From NCBI RefSeq assembly GCF_003201815.1, contig NZ_QJKB01000002.1:528941-592940 (forward strand): a stretch of 64,000 nucleotides of DNA, written 5' to 3'. Made by a program: the position numbers and the translations under genes. The notes under the pieces were generated by a model. The model ran no database searches and was not told where the DNA came from. It worked only from the letters and a program-made list of their open reading frames with translations. Positions within the stretch are counted from its first letter, which is position 1. Each line of letters opens with the position of its first letter. This document shows, piece by piece, positions 11,756-20,353 of this stretch. This DNA is from Undibacterium pigrum (GTDB lineage Bacteria > Pseudomonadota > Gammaproteobacteria > Burkholderiales > Burkholderiaceae_D).

Positions 11756-12469
11756 TTATATGGCCGTCAATGCGATTGCTGCTAGCAGGCGTGGCCGCAA
11801 ATCATCTACCAGACGTTTGCGGCTGGAGCGTGTATATTCTGCTGGTGAAAACCACATCGCAGCTTCTGCAAAGGCATCGACTATTGGGAGTAATTCTTTT
11901 GCCTCGGCAGAAGTGAAGTTTTCCTTGCTGCCATTCTCAGTAAGATGGGAAAGTTTTTCCTGCAAAATCTCTTTGCGCACTATCGCTGAGACAGAGACAG
12001 GGTGGGCAACACAAAGACCAAAAGTACCCAGCAAAAAGTGTTGCCATGAAAATTCTGCACGTTGCATCAGGCCAGAAACTACAGTCTGGTTGTCGCCAGT
12101 AAAACAATCATCCAGACGCCATGTGCTGTGATGCATGTCCGTCAGCGCCGCAATAAAATCCCTGATGAAATTTTCTTTCAGGATAGCTGGTGCAGCATCC
12201 CTCCCATGCTGGTCGATAAGCTGTAATGCCAGCGTATGCCAGACGACATTGGCCGGATGAAAATAAGCACCAGCACTGGTATTGTCGGCGTCCATTTCAC
12301 CAAAAACAGCAGACAGGATTTTTGCATTATCTGTGACTACGTAGGACGGTGCAGCCAGTAACTGTGCCTGTATCAGTCCATCAATATCTGCTTCTGTGCA
12401 TAGGCAGGCCGCGGCAAACTGTGCTTTGTTGAGGTAGTGTTTTTTCAGGTAAAGATCAAGTGCTGACAT
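11756..12469 (-). CDS. DUF6058-like protein in the P450 operon
   Basis: The product of 237 residues begins MSALDLYLKKHYLNKAQFAA and contains GEMDADNTSAGAYFHPANVVW near the centre. It resembles the family I know as DUF6058, annotated in databases as a natural-product biosynthesis protein, but its activity is unknown and the match is from memory. No signal peptide or membrane segment is seen. The ATG at 12469 has an AGGAA ribosome-binding site seven bases upstream; a longer in-frame start at 12499 would overlap the ABM gene. It is the last gene of the P450-ABM-DUF6058 operon. Confidence 0.7.
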   Translation of the reverse strand: MSALDLYLKKHYLNKAQFAAACLCTEADIDGLIQAQLLAAPSYVVTDNAKILSAVFGEMDADNTSAGAYFHPANVVWHTLALQLIDQHGRDAAPAILKENFIRDFIAALTDMHHSTWRLDDCFTGDNQTVVSGLMQRAEFSWQHFLLGTFGLCVAHPVSVSAIVRKEILQEKLSHLTENGSKENFTSAEAKELLPIVDAFAEAAMWFSPAEYTRSSRKRLVDDLRPRLLAAIALTAI

Positions 12470-12491
12470 TGTGAGTTCCTGGATGAGGTAA

Positions 12492-12836
12492 TTAGCCATG
12501 CACCTGGCGGCTGTCTGCCGGTGCCTGTTCACGCTCCAGCAAACCATAGTCACGCACGACAGATGCGATGCGCAAACGATAGCCCGCAAAGACATGGCCG
12601 CGTCCCTGCGATTGCGCCGCCCTGTGCTCTTCGGTATTGCGCCAGTTGGCGACTGCAGCTTCATCACGCCAGAATGACAGGGACAAAATCTTCGCCGGAT
12701 TAATCAGGCTTTGAAAACGTTCTATGGAAATAAAACCATCCATCTCCCTGAGCAAAGGCGCAAGCCCTGCTGCGATATCCAGGTATTCCTGCTTGTTTTC
12801 TGCATGGGGTATGACTTCAAAAATCACGGCTATCAT
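12492..12836 (-). CDS. Antibiotic biosynthesis monooxygenase (ABM) domain protein
   Basis: This is a small ferredoxin-fold protein of 114 residues. It begins MIAVIFEVIPHAENKQEYLD and contains the LSLSFWRDEAAVANWRNTEEH segment typical of ABM proteins, in which W and H contacts line the substrate pocket. ABM proteins are cofactor-free oxygenases or dimeric accessory proteins in secondary metabolism. Its start codon overlaps the P450 stop by 4 bases, so translation is probably coupled. The gene lies between the P450 and the DUF6058-like gene. Confidence 0.88.
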   Translation of the reverse strand: MIAVIFEVIPHAENKQEYLDIAAGLAPLLREMDGFISIERFQSLINPAKILSLSFWRDEAAVANWRNTEEHRAAQSQGRGHVFAGYRLRIASVVRDYGLLEREQAPADSRQVHG

Positions 12837-14038
12837 GTGTTCTCCTTGTTTTGTCTATTGTGAGTAAATACCGGGATGCGGCCATTCAGCGAAGCTCTGT
12901 AAGTCCAGCGTAGTGCAGCAAAATCAAATGTGGGGGCGCTCAGCAGATGGGAAAGACAAGTGGCTGTGATGCGCTCTGCAATGTCCTGGCCAGGGCAGGC
13001 GTGCCGACCATGTCCAAAGGTGAACACTTTTCTGTCTGGCCTGTTCAGTTGCAGTATGTCCGGATCAACATTGGCCGCAGCATCACGATTGGCGGCCGCC
13101 AGCAGGACGACGATGACATCGCCAGCTTGCAGGGATTGACCAGCAATTTCGCAATGCTGGTTGACGAAGCGTCTGGTGTTTTGTACTGATGCATCATAGC
13201 GTGCTACTTCGGCTACGAACTGGCTTAATTTTTGTGGAAGGGCAGCAGTCTCTGCGCGTAAGTCTTGCAGCAAAGTGGAATGAGTTTGCAAGGCAACGAG
13301 GCTATTGCCTGCCAGGCCAGCAGTGGCTTCATAAGTTTGCGACAGCAAGCCTATGAGGTTGGACAAGATGCCATCAACATGCTGCCAGCCACATAGCTCA
13401 GCTTCGTTTTGCAAGCCTGCCAAAAATCCATGCGGTTTTGCCTGGCTGTCTTGCAGCAGTTGGCGGAAGCTATTTTGCAAAGCCTTGGCTGCCATATGTG
13501 CAGTAGCAATTTGTTCCGTTGTACTCAAGGGGGAAAGGCAGCGTACGAAATCTGCCATCCAGTTTGCCAGGGCGGGTAGAGCATCTTCTTCAAATCCCAA
13601 TACACTGCCCATGACATGAACAGGCAGGGATAACAGATATTGTGTCAGCCCGTTGCCAGTGTTTACATCATATTTGCTCGCAAGTTGAGTGGCGTGCTGC
13701 TGTGTATATGCAGCGATGCCAGACAAGTCCGGCTTGCTTAGTGAACCTTGTATTACTTGCCTGGGCAGGGCGTGCTTCGGGCCTTCATTCATGCGTATCA
13801 GGTGTGAAAAAATTTCTCCCGCCGGGCCGCTCACAATATTGCGCGGTACTGGTTCTGCCACTGGCCTGACGGTGCAAGCGGGGGATTCCAGCACTTGTTC
13901 CACGACTGCGGCGCGGCTGGCTATCCAGCATTTGAGTTCGGCATCAAAAACCAGTGCTGGTCCTGCACGCAAGCTGGCGTAGTAAGGATAAGGGTGTGGA
14001 TGGCAAGGGGCATTCAGGATAGAGATTTTCTGTGTCAT
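12833..14038 (-). CDS. Cytochrome P450
   Basis: This is a soluble haem monooxygenase of 401 residues. The haem-binding loop FGHGRHACPG is intact with the ligand cysteine at about residue 348, and the K-helix ExxR motif appears as EVAR. The I-helix reads SQTYEATAGL instead of the usual AGxDT/ET, so the acid is kept but its neighbouring threonine is replaced by alanine. No ferredoxin or reductase gene is adjacent, so electrons must come from elsewhere. It is the first gene of the operon divergent from the ArsR regulator. The natural substrate is not deducible. Confidence 0.95.
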   Translation of the reverse strand: MTQKISILNAPCHPHPYPYYASLRAGPALVFDAELKCWIASRAAVVEQVLESPACTVRPVAEPVPRNIVSGPAGEIFSHLIRMNEGPKHALPRQVIQGSLSKPDLSGIAAYTQQHATQLASKYDVNTGNGLTQYLLSLPVHVMGSVLGFEEDALPALANWMADFVRCLSPLSTTEQIATAHMAAKALQNSFRQLLQDSQAKPHGFLAGLQNEAELCGWQHVDGILSNLIGLLSQTYEATAGLAGNSLVALQTHSTLLQDLRAETAALPQKLSQFVAEVARYDASVQNTRRFVNQHCEIAGQSLQAGDVIVVLLAAANRDAAANVDPDILQLNRPDRKVFTFGHGRHACPGQDIAERITATCLSHLLSAPTFDFAALRWTYRASLNGRIPVFTHNRQNKENT

Positions 14039-14124
14039 GGCAGGCTTATGCTAAGTTTGGTGGCTAAGTAGTGAAATGCAGTATAGGACTTGTTTGCATT
14101 GAACAATTCGTCTACCATCAAACT

Positions 14125-14841
14125 ATGAATGCAGAAAACTCCACCCATATAGAATACGCCGACACCCAGTTAGCCAAGCTGGCAGGTGCCATCGCCGAGC
14201 CAGCTCGCGCCCGCATGCTGTGCAGCCTGATGGACGGGCGCGCCCGCACCAGTACCGAGCTGGCTGTCGTGGCCGAGGTCAGCCCCTCCACTGCCAGCGT
14301 GCACTTGAGCAAACTGCTGGAGCAACATCTGGTAAATGTGGTGGCGCAGGGCAAGCACCGCTATTACCAACTCGCCAGCAATGAAGTCGCGATTGCGCTT
14401 GAATCCCTCTTGTTGATTGCCGGTTTACCCAAATCACGCTTTGTACCCAATACCCCAGACCGCCTGCGCAAGGCGCGTACCTGCTATGACCATATGGCCG
14501 GTGAAGTGGCAGTGGGTGTGCATGATTATCTTATGCAGCAAGCCTGGATCAGGCCTGTGGACGGTGAAGAAACAGCCTATGAATTGACAAGCGTCGGCAG
14601 CAAGGCATTGGAAGAACTGGGTCTGGATATTGCCACTACCCGCAAGGCCAGGCGGCGTTTTGCCTGCTCATGTCTGGACTGGAGTGAGCGCACACCGCAT
14701 CTGGGTGGCGCTTTGGGGGCGGCTTTATTGAATTTGCTGATCAACCGTTCCTGGCTGGAGCGTGACCTTGATAGTCGGGCGCTGGCACTGACCGCCAAGG
14801 GCAAACGTGAGTTTCAAAAAGTGTTTGCCATCAAAGCCTGA
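14125..14841 (+). CDS. ArsR-family transcriptional regulator
   Basis: This is a winged-helix regulator of 238 residues. The N-terminal HTH (about 20-85, with RARTSTELAVVAEVSPSTASVHLSKLL) is ArsR-like, and a C-terminal extension (about 110-238) ends with a second wHTH-like region. No CxC metal motif is seen, so it is more likely to sense an organic ligand. The start MNAENS at 14125 is chosen because the family aligns from there. It is divergent from the P450 operon, 86 bases away, and is the obvious candidate to control it. The short palindrome ATTGAACAAT at 14099-14108 could be part of an operator. Confidence 0.88.
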   Translation: MNAENSTHIEYADTQLAKLAGAIAEPARARMLCSLMDGRARTSTELAVVAEVSPSTASVHLSKLLEQHLVNVVAQGKHRYYQLASNEVAIALESLLLIAGLPKSRFVPNTPDRLRKARTCYDHMAGEVAVGVHDYLMQQAWIRPVDGEETAYELTSVGSKALEELGLDIATTRKARRRFACSCLDWSERTPHLGGALGAALLNLLINRSWLERDLDSRALALTAKGKREFQKVFAIKA

Positions 14842-14919
14842 AACGCTAAGCCTGAAACTCTGAGCCTGAGGCTTGAAACCTCAGGCCAAAGCCGGATTAA
14901 TTCCGGAGTTATTCCGCAT

Positions 14920-15255
14920 TTACTCTTTTACGCCTAGCTTGATCTTGGCAAGCCTGTCTATGATCGCTGGCTTTAATTTGCGGAAGTACACCAGGTCTAT
15001 CGCAAACATGGAAACCAGGGCCAGGCCAGCAGTCAGCACACAACTGATCCATATCGAATCCGGTGCAGCGATGCGGTTGGACAGATAAACAGCTGCAAAT
15101 ATTGTCAGGCCAGACATAAATTCACGCCAGAAAGGCTTGCGTGTCTTGAATGTTTTCTGCGCTGCCAGCAACACCAGGTCAGGGTAGTGTTTGGGCGCAA
15201 CATCTTTTAATTCAGGTACTGCCAGTAACAAGGCGTCAGTGCTGAAGCTTTGCAT
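14920..15255 (-). CDS. Hypothetical two-helix membrane protein
   Basis: No family was recognised. The product has 111 residues. A soluble N-terminal third (MQSFSTDALLLAVPELKDVA) is followed by two hydrophobic segments at about 48-63 and 68-90, and then a short basic C-terminus. It is convergent with the ArsR gene and upstream, in reading direction, of nothing obvious. A GC-rich hairpin at 14864-14886 lies between the two convergent genes but lacks a T run. Confidence 0.65.
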   Translation of the reverse strand: MQSFSTDALLLAVPELKDVAPKHYPDLVLLAAQKTFKTRKPFWREFMSGLTIFAAVYLSNRIAAPDSIWISCVLTAGLALVSMFAIDLVYFRKLKPAIIDRLAKIKLGVKE

Positions 15256-15380
15256 GATTATCCTTTATTCACCCGTAATCAGGTCTTGTGCGAAATATTA
15301 TCTGCCTCAATACAGGCTTAGTCTACGGTCAAAATGTAAAACATTTACCACAGGCATGTTGTCAGACCTTTAATTCAGGC

Positions 15381-15677
15381 TCAGATTCCCACCATTGTCT
15401 CTGGAAAAGCCTTGGACCATTGCAAAATTTCTACGCTTTCGCGCATGCCGTGGACCCAGAAAGGGTCGGTTTGCCACAGGCTTTCCACTTCTTCCTTGGT
15501 TTCGGCTTCAATGATCCATAAAGCACCTATGGGGTGTTCACTGGCATCATGGCGCAGTGATCCCGCCACTTTGATCTGTGCCTGACGCGCTGCCAGCCAG
15601 GCTATGTGGGCAGCCATATATTCAGTGCGGACGTGGCGCATCGTTGTTTTGTCGGTAAATCTGACAGCAAATAACAT
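15381..15677 (-). CDS. YciI-like protein
   Basis: This is a small ferredoxin-like dimer protein of 98 residues. It begins MLFAVRFTDKTTMRHVRTEY and contains the GALWIIEAETKEEVESLWQTDPFW segment characteristic of YciI. The proteins are related to ABM/EthD folds and their activity is largely unknown. The ATG at 15677 is used in preference to a TTG two codons upstream. It is transcribed alone on the minus strand and is divergent from the amidotransferase gene. Confidence 0.85.
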   Translation of the reverse strand: MLFAVRFTDKTTMRHVRTEYMAAHIAWLAARQAQIKVAGSLRHDASEHPIGALWIIEAETKEEVESLWQTDPFWVHGMRESVEILQWSKAFPETMVGI

Positions 15678-15766
15678 AAGCAAACTAAAAAATCTTATAA
15701 AGATGGGAATAATAAGCGGGTTTGCCTATGTTAAGGTATGGTCAAACTGTTTTCACTATATGCATC

Positions 15767-16558
15767 ATGTGTCAATTACTAGGAATGAACTGCAATACCC
15801 CAACTGATATAGTCTTCAGTTTTACCGGGTTTGCAACACGCGGCGGTTTGACGGACGAGCACAAGGACGGCTGGGGCATCGCTTTCTTTGAAGGCAGCGG
15901 CGTACGCCTGTTTGTTGATCACCAGTCGGCGGTTGATTCGCCAGTGGCTGAGCTCATCAAGCGCTATCCCATCAAATCCAGGAATGTCATTGCCCATATA
16001 CGCAAGGCTACCCAGGGCCAGGTCAGCCTGGAAAACTGTCACCCCTTTGTGCGTGAATGCTGGGGCCGTTACTGGGTATTTGCCCATAACGGCGATTTGA
16101 AAGAATTTGCGCCCGTGCTGGATGGCAGTTTCCAGCCAGTTGGCAATACTGACAGTGAAAGAGCATTTTGCTATCTGCTGCAACGCATGCGCCGTCATTT
16201 TGGTGAGCAATTACCATCCGTACAACAACTGGCCCAGTTCATGCATGAAATTACGGCAGAAATCGCCAGCTATGGCACCTTCAATATGATGCTCTCGAAT
16301 GGCGAAGCCTTGTTCACCCACTGCTCGACCAAGCTCTACTACATCGTGCGTCAGCATCCCTTCACTACCGCCGCCTTGACGGATGAAGACGTGGCCGTGG
16401 ATTTTTCTCAATTGACCACGCCCGCCGACAAGGTTGCCATCATCGTCACTGAACCCCTGACCACCAATGAAAGCTGGACCCAGTGTGCATCTGGCCAGAT
16501 GCTGGTATTTGTTGATGGTGATGTATTGCCTCTTTCATTGCCTGGGGCCACAGCATGA
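15767..16558 (+). CDS. Class II glutamine amidotransferase (YafJ-like)
   Basis: This is a 263-residue Ntn-type amidotransferase domain protein. The start at 15767 gives MCQLLGMNCN, placing the catalytic cysteine at position 2 as the family requires, and rules out an upstream in-frame ATG. Further conserved blocks are DGWGIAFFE, RKATQGQVSLENCHPF and FAHNGDL. It resembles E. coli YafJ, whose amide acceptor is not established. The stop overlaps the start of the LysR gene by 4 bases (ATGA), so the two form an operon. Confidence 0.92.
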   Translation: MCQLLGMNCNTPTDIVFSFTGFATRGGLTDEHKDGWGIAFFEGSGVRLFVDHQSAVDSPVAELIKRYPIKSRNVIAHIRKATQGQVSLENCHPFVRECWGRYWVFAHNGDLKEFAPVLDGSFQPVGNTDSERAFCYLLQRMRRHFGEQLPSVQQLAQFMHEITAEIASYGTFNMMLSNGEALFTHCSTKLYYIVRQHPFTTAALTDEDVAVDFSQLTTPADKVAIIVTEPLTTNESWTQCASGQMLVFVDGDVLPLSLPGATA

Positions 16559-17481
16559 GCCAGCGTTTGATGGATCAACTCGACACCAATCTCTTGCGCG
16601 TGCTGCATACCCTGCTGACCGAGCGCAGCGTTACCCGCACCGCCATGAAGCTGGGGCAATCGCAACCCGCCATCAGCAATATGCTGAAACGCCTGCGTGA
16701 AATCACAGGGGACGCCATCCTGGTACGCGGTAAGAACGGCATGACAGCGACTGAGCGCGGTGAAGAATTATTATTGCTGGCACGCCAGGGATTGAATGTA
16801 CTGGAAAGTATAGCCAGCCCGGCACCGGCTTTCATGCCTGCCTCAACCCAGCGCATTTTCCACCTCGGCGCACCGGATTACCTGAGCGCCCTGCTGATCC
16901 CACTCATCATAGAAAAACTGCGCGAGCAGGCACCCAATGCTGGCCTGACCGTACATGCCCTGAATGCTGGTTTTGATTATGCTGCTGGCCTGGAGAGTGG
17001 CGAACTGGATTGCGTCATCGGTAACTGGCCTGACCTGCCACCGCACCTGCATCTGGCACAATTGTTTGAAGATGAAGTAGTGTGCATGGTGAATCGCAAA
17101 CACCCGGTAGTTAGCAAGGGCTTGTCGATCAAATACTATCTGGAAATGGCTCACCTGGCCCCCACGCCTTACATGATGGGTCACCGCAGCATCATCGACA
17201 CCGCACTCGCAGAGCAGGGCCTGAAACGTAAAATACAGATGACTATCCCTTACTTTGGCATGGTCCCTTACGTACTCTCAAGAACCGACCTCATCTTCAC
17301 CACCAGCCGCAGCTTCGCCGTGCAATGCGCCAGAGACTGGCCTATAGAAGTCTTGCCCATGCCGATTACCGTACCCAAGATGAAGTTCTTCATGCTCTGG
17401 CATGAAAGGGCGCATGCGGCGGCGGAAGTGCAGTGGTTACGAAGGATAGTGGCGGAGGCTTCGGCCAAGGTGATGGTGTAA
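16555..17481 (+). CDS. LysR-family transcriptional regulator
   Basis: This regulator has 308 residues with the N-terminal winged HTH (about 5-65, LLTERSVTRTAMKLGQSQPA) and a periplasmic-binding-like effector domain (about 90-300). It overlaps the amidotransferase gene by 4 bases and is probably translated with it, which is unusual for LysR proteins because they are more often divergent from their targets. The effector cannot be inferred. A hairpin lies 45 bases downstream. Confidence 0.93.
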   Translation: MSQRLMDQLDTNLLRVLHTLLTERSVTRTAMKLGQSQPAISNMLKRLREITGDAILVRGKNGMTATERGEELLLLARQGLNVLESIASPAPAFMPASTQRIFHLGAPDYLSALLIPLIIEKLREQAPNAGLTVHALNAGFDYAAGLESGELDCVIGNWPDLPPHLHLAQLFEDEVVCMVNRKHPVVSKGLSIKYYLEMAHLAPTPYMMGHRSIIDTALAEQGLKRKIQMTIPYFGMVPYVLSRTDLIFTTSRSFAVQCARDWPIEVLPMPITVPKMKFFMLWHERAHAAAEVQWLRRIVAEASAKVMV

Positions 17482-17525
17482 GAACCTGTTGACGATCTTG
17501 CCGTGCATGCTCGCTACAGATGGTA

Positions 17526-17549
17526 CGCAGGTTTCAAAACAAACCTGCG
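17526..17549. terminator. Possible shared terminator hairpin between convergent genes
   Basis: A 9-base perfect stem (cgcaggttt with aaacctgcg) with a 6-base loop lies between the convergent LysR and acetyltransferase genes. There is no clear T run, so termination here is a guess. Confidence 0.4.
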
Positions 17550-17552
17550 GAT

Positions 17553-18044
17553 CTATTCGGCATTCATCAAGTTGTCCAGCAACAGGATGAGCTGGGGTCG
17601 CACGCGCTCCGGATCACCTTCTATGGGAGCAGTAAGTTCGCCCACTCTGACAGCTCCCATGGACAGGTAGAATTTCTCTGCGTAGGGATCAGCATCTATG
17701 GTCATTTTTCGCTGACCCAGGTCACTTGCGTTCTCCATAGCGTGTTGCAACAGACTACGGCCTATTCCTTGTCCCATTGCCTCTGGTAATACAAATAGAT
17801 CAGCCAGATCGCACTGAGTGTCCGCAGAGCTTAGATGATAAAAACCTAAAATTGCCTGCTCATGTTCTGCAAGCCAGACCGAATTTTCCTCAATGTGTTC
17901 TGAGGTGATAGTTAATTGCGCCTCCCATGCCTGTAGCGCGGACGCAGGATATTTCCAATGAGCTTTGGATTGACGCGCTATCAGCGTCAATGCCTGAGCT
18001 TCTTGCGGGTGGGCGCGGCGGATAATCAACAATGGCAATGTCAT
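17553..18044 (-). CDS. GNAT-family N-acetyltransferase
   Basis: This is an acetyl-CoA-dependent acyltransferase of 163 residues. The acetyl-CoA-binding loop appears as LPEAMGQGIGRSLLQHAME (about residues 90-108), preceded by the beta strand CDLADLFV. The end of the fold shows DPYAEKFYLSMGAVRVGE. The ATG at 18044 is chosen over a GTG four codons upstream. The substrate is unknown. It stands alone on the minus strand. Confidence 0.88.
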   Translation of the reverse strand: MTLPLLIIRRAHPQEAQALTLIARQSKAHWKYPASALQAWEAQLTITSEHIEENSVWLAEHEQAILGFYHLSSADTQCDLADLFVLPEAMGQGIGRSLLQHAMENASDLGQRKMTIDADPYAEKFYLSMGAVRVGELTAPIEGDPERVRPQLILLLDNLMNAE

Positions 18045-18142
18045 AAAAATGTGCACTCTCTAATATCCCGAAAATACGACCCGGTTCAATCGGGCCGTAT
18101 TCTCTGAAAGCACAGAATCTACAGCTTTTTTCTGATGTGTAG

Positions 18143-18197
18143 CAAGGAATTCGAGCGGCATGCCGCTCGCCTGCGTATGGCAGGTAGGTTTTCCTTG
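18143..18197. repeat. Palindrome downstream of the BMP gene
   Basis: An 18-base perfect palindrome (cgagcggcatgccgctcg, 18152-18169) and a second small stem (cctgcgtatggcagg) lie between complementary ends caaggaa (18143-18149) and ttccttg (18191-18197). On the minus strand this follows the BMP stop codon directly. There is no T run. It may be an mRNA-stabilising or processing structure of the transporter operon. Confidence 0.5.
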
Positions 18198-18199
18198 AA

Positions 18200-19357
18200 T
18201 TAACCCGGCACTTTACCTTCTACGCCTTCCACATAAAACTTGATGTCATGCAGGAACTTGTCATCCGCCACGGCATCCTTGCCCAAAACTTCCTTGCCAG
18301 TATTGTCCTTGATAGGGCCTTTCCAGATTGGGCCTGTGCCGTCGATGACGCCCTGGCGTTTGTCGGCGATGAGTTTTTTGACTTCGTCTGACAGGCTGCT
18401 GTTGAAGGCTTTCAGGTCTATCATGTTTTCTTTCAGGCCCCACCAGGTGGTTTCTGATTTCCATGTTTTGTTGAGTACTTCATCGACGCGCTTGGTGTAG
18501 TACACGCCCCAGTCAATCACGGATGCAGCAAGATGGGCTTTGGCGCCGAACTTGCTCATGTCACTGTCCCAGCCAAAGGCGTAGACGCCTTTTTCTTCGG
18601 CGGTTTGCACGACAGCGGCAGAGTCAGTGTTTTGCATGAGCACGTCCACACCCTGGCCTATCAGGGTAGTGGCAGCTTCGCGTTCCTTGCCCGGGTCAAA
18701 CCATTTATTGACCCAGACTACCTTCGTCGTCGCTTTCGGGTTCACAGAGCGCGCGCCCAGCGTGAAGGAGTTGATATTGCGCAGCACTTCAGGGATAGGG
18801 ATGGAACCAACCACGCCCAGCTTGCCAGACTTGCTCAGCTTGCCTGCTGCTACGCCAGCGAGGTAAGCGCCTTCATAAGTGCGCACATCATATTGCGCCA
18901 GGTTGTCGGCAGTTTTGTAGCCTGTTGCATGTTCAAACTTCACATCAGGAAAATCCTTGGCGACTTTGAGCATGGCTTCCATGTAACCAAAGGTGGTGCC
19001 AAAGATGACTTTGTTACCCTGATTGGCGAGGTCGCGGATCACGCGTTCTGCATCTGCTGCACTTTCTGGTACGTTTTCGACAAAAGTAGTTTTTACCTTA
19101 TCGCCAAACTTGGCTTCCACTGCCTTGCGGCCCGCATCGTGAGCATAAGTCCAGCCTGCATCACCTACCGGGCCTACATAGATGAAGCCGACTTTCAAAG
19201 GCTCGGCTGCGGCTGGCGCTGCAGCGCTGCTGGCTGGCGCAGGCGTTGCCGCACTGGCGCTGGCGGATTTGCTTTCTTCTTTCTGGCCACAGCCAGCAAG
19301 ACCGACAATAGCCAGGGACAGCGCGGCTGCCAGGGTTTTTCTGCGAGAGATTTTCAT
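18200..19357 (-). CDS. BMP-family ABC transporter substrate-binding lipoprotein
   Basis: This is a periplasmic lipoprotein that captures the substrate of the adjoining ABC importer; BMP proteins mainly bind purine or other nucleosides. The 385-residue product has a lipoprotein signal ending LAGC with the lipidated Cys at 23. An Ala/Ser-rich linker (about 28-50) precedes the BMP domain from LKVGFIYVGPVGDAGWTYAH onward. It is the last gene of the four-gene operon, 69 bases after the second permease, with a long linker typical of lipoproteins. Confidence 0.93.
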   Translation of the reverse strand: MKISRRKTLAAALSLAIVGLAGCGQKEESKSASASAATPAPASSAAAPAAAEPLKVGFIYVGPVGDAGWTYAHDAGRKAVEAKFGDKVKTTFVENVPESAADAERVIRDLANQGNKVIFGTTFGYMEAMLKVAKDFPDVKFEHATGYKTADNLAQYDVRTYEGAYLAGVAAGKLSKSGKLGVVGSIPIPEVLRNINSFTLGARSVNPKATTKVVWVNKWFDPGKEREAATTLIGQGVDVLMQNTDSAAVVQTAEEKGVYAFGWDSDMSKFGAKAHLAASVIDWGVYYTKRVDEVLNKTWKSETTWWGLKENMIDLKAFNSSLSDEVKKLIADKRQGVIDGTGPIWKGPIKDNTGKEVLGKDAVADDKFLHDIKFYVEGVEGKVPG

Positions 19358-19426
19358 GGATAGCTTCCTTGGTTTGATTTTCAGTTGTAATCAAAAAAAC
19401 GCACAGCAAATGACATTGATAGATAC

Positions 19427-20347
19427 TTAAGCAGACCCCGGGCGGAAAGGCTTGCCCAGTGAGGCTGGCATGTTCAGGCGTATCCAGTCAGGGTTACGCG
19501 AGATCAGTACCAGCACGATAATCGTCGCCAGATACGGCAGCATGGATAAAATTTCCGATGGAAGGGCTATGCCTATCGCCTGGAAATGGAACTGCAAAAT
19601 CGTCACGCTGCCAAACAGTAAAGCACCCAGCAAGACCCGTGCCGGACGCCAGGTGGCAAAGGTCGTCAGCGCCAATGCGATCCAGCCACGCCCTGCAACC
19701 AGACCTTCCACCCACATCGGTGTGTACACGACAGACAGATAAGCGCCTGCGATACCGCAGCAGGCACCGCTAAACAGCAGCGCCATATAGCGTATCTTGC
19801 GTACAGGGTAACCAAGGGCATGGGCAGATTCTGGCGATTCACCCACTGATCTCAAGACCAGGCCAGCGCGGCTGCGGTACAGGAACCAGATGATGCCGCC
19901 GCATAGCAAGAGACCAAAATACACGGCCATATGCTGGTCAAACAAGGCTTTGCCAAGGAAGGGGATGTCTGATAAAAACGGGATGCCATGCCGCCCGGCA
20001 GGCAGGGACTGGCCCACGAACGACTGCCCTATGAAGGCCGACAGGCCAGCACCAAAGATGGACAAGGCCAGGCCAGTTGCCACCTGGTTGGTCACCAGCA
20101 CCAGTGCCAGCCAGGCAAACAGGGTCGCCATCAACATGCCAGCAATTGCACCAGCGACAAAACCCAGCCAAGGCATGTGGGTCTGATGGGCCACGGCAAA
20201 ACCAGTGATGGCAGCCACCAGCATCATGCCTTCGGCACCAAGATTGAGCACGCCTGCACGTTCATTGATCAGCAGGCCGAGCGCCGCGATCAGTAGCGGT
20301 GTGCCGGAATTGATGGAGGCGGCGATAAGTGCAGCAAAATTTTCCAT
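19427..20347 (-). CDS. ABC transporter permease (NupQ/YufQ type)
   Basis: This is one of two inner-membrane permeases of the importer. It has 306 residues and about eight to ten hydrophobic helices, with the family segment GLLINERAGVLNLGAEGMML near residues 22-42. That INERAGVLNLGAEG motif is characteristic of the BMP-type nucleoside importer permeases. It starts 6 bases after the stop of the first permease, so the genes are cotranscribed. Confidence 0.93.
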   Translation of the reverse strand: MENFAALIAASINSGTPLLIAALGLLINERAGVLNLGAEGMMLVAAITGFAVAHQTHMPWLGFVAGAIAGMLMATLFAWLALVLVTNQVATGLALSIFGAGLSAFIGQSFVGQSLPAGRHGIPFLSDIPFLGKALFDQHMAVYFGLLLCGGIIWFLYRSRAGLVLRSVGESPESAHALGYPVRKIRYMALLFSGACCGIAGAYLSVVYTPMWVEGLVAGRGWIALALTTFATWRPARVLLGALLFGSVTILQFHFQAIGIALPSEILSMLPYLATIIVLVLISRNPDWIRLNMPASLGKPFRPGSA

Positions 20348-20353
20348 GGTCGC

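Noticed and set aside
18533..19363. Plus-strand open frame of 276 codons opposite the BMP lipoprotein gene
   Set aside because: It is the antisense shadow of a clear lipoprotein gene.
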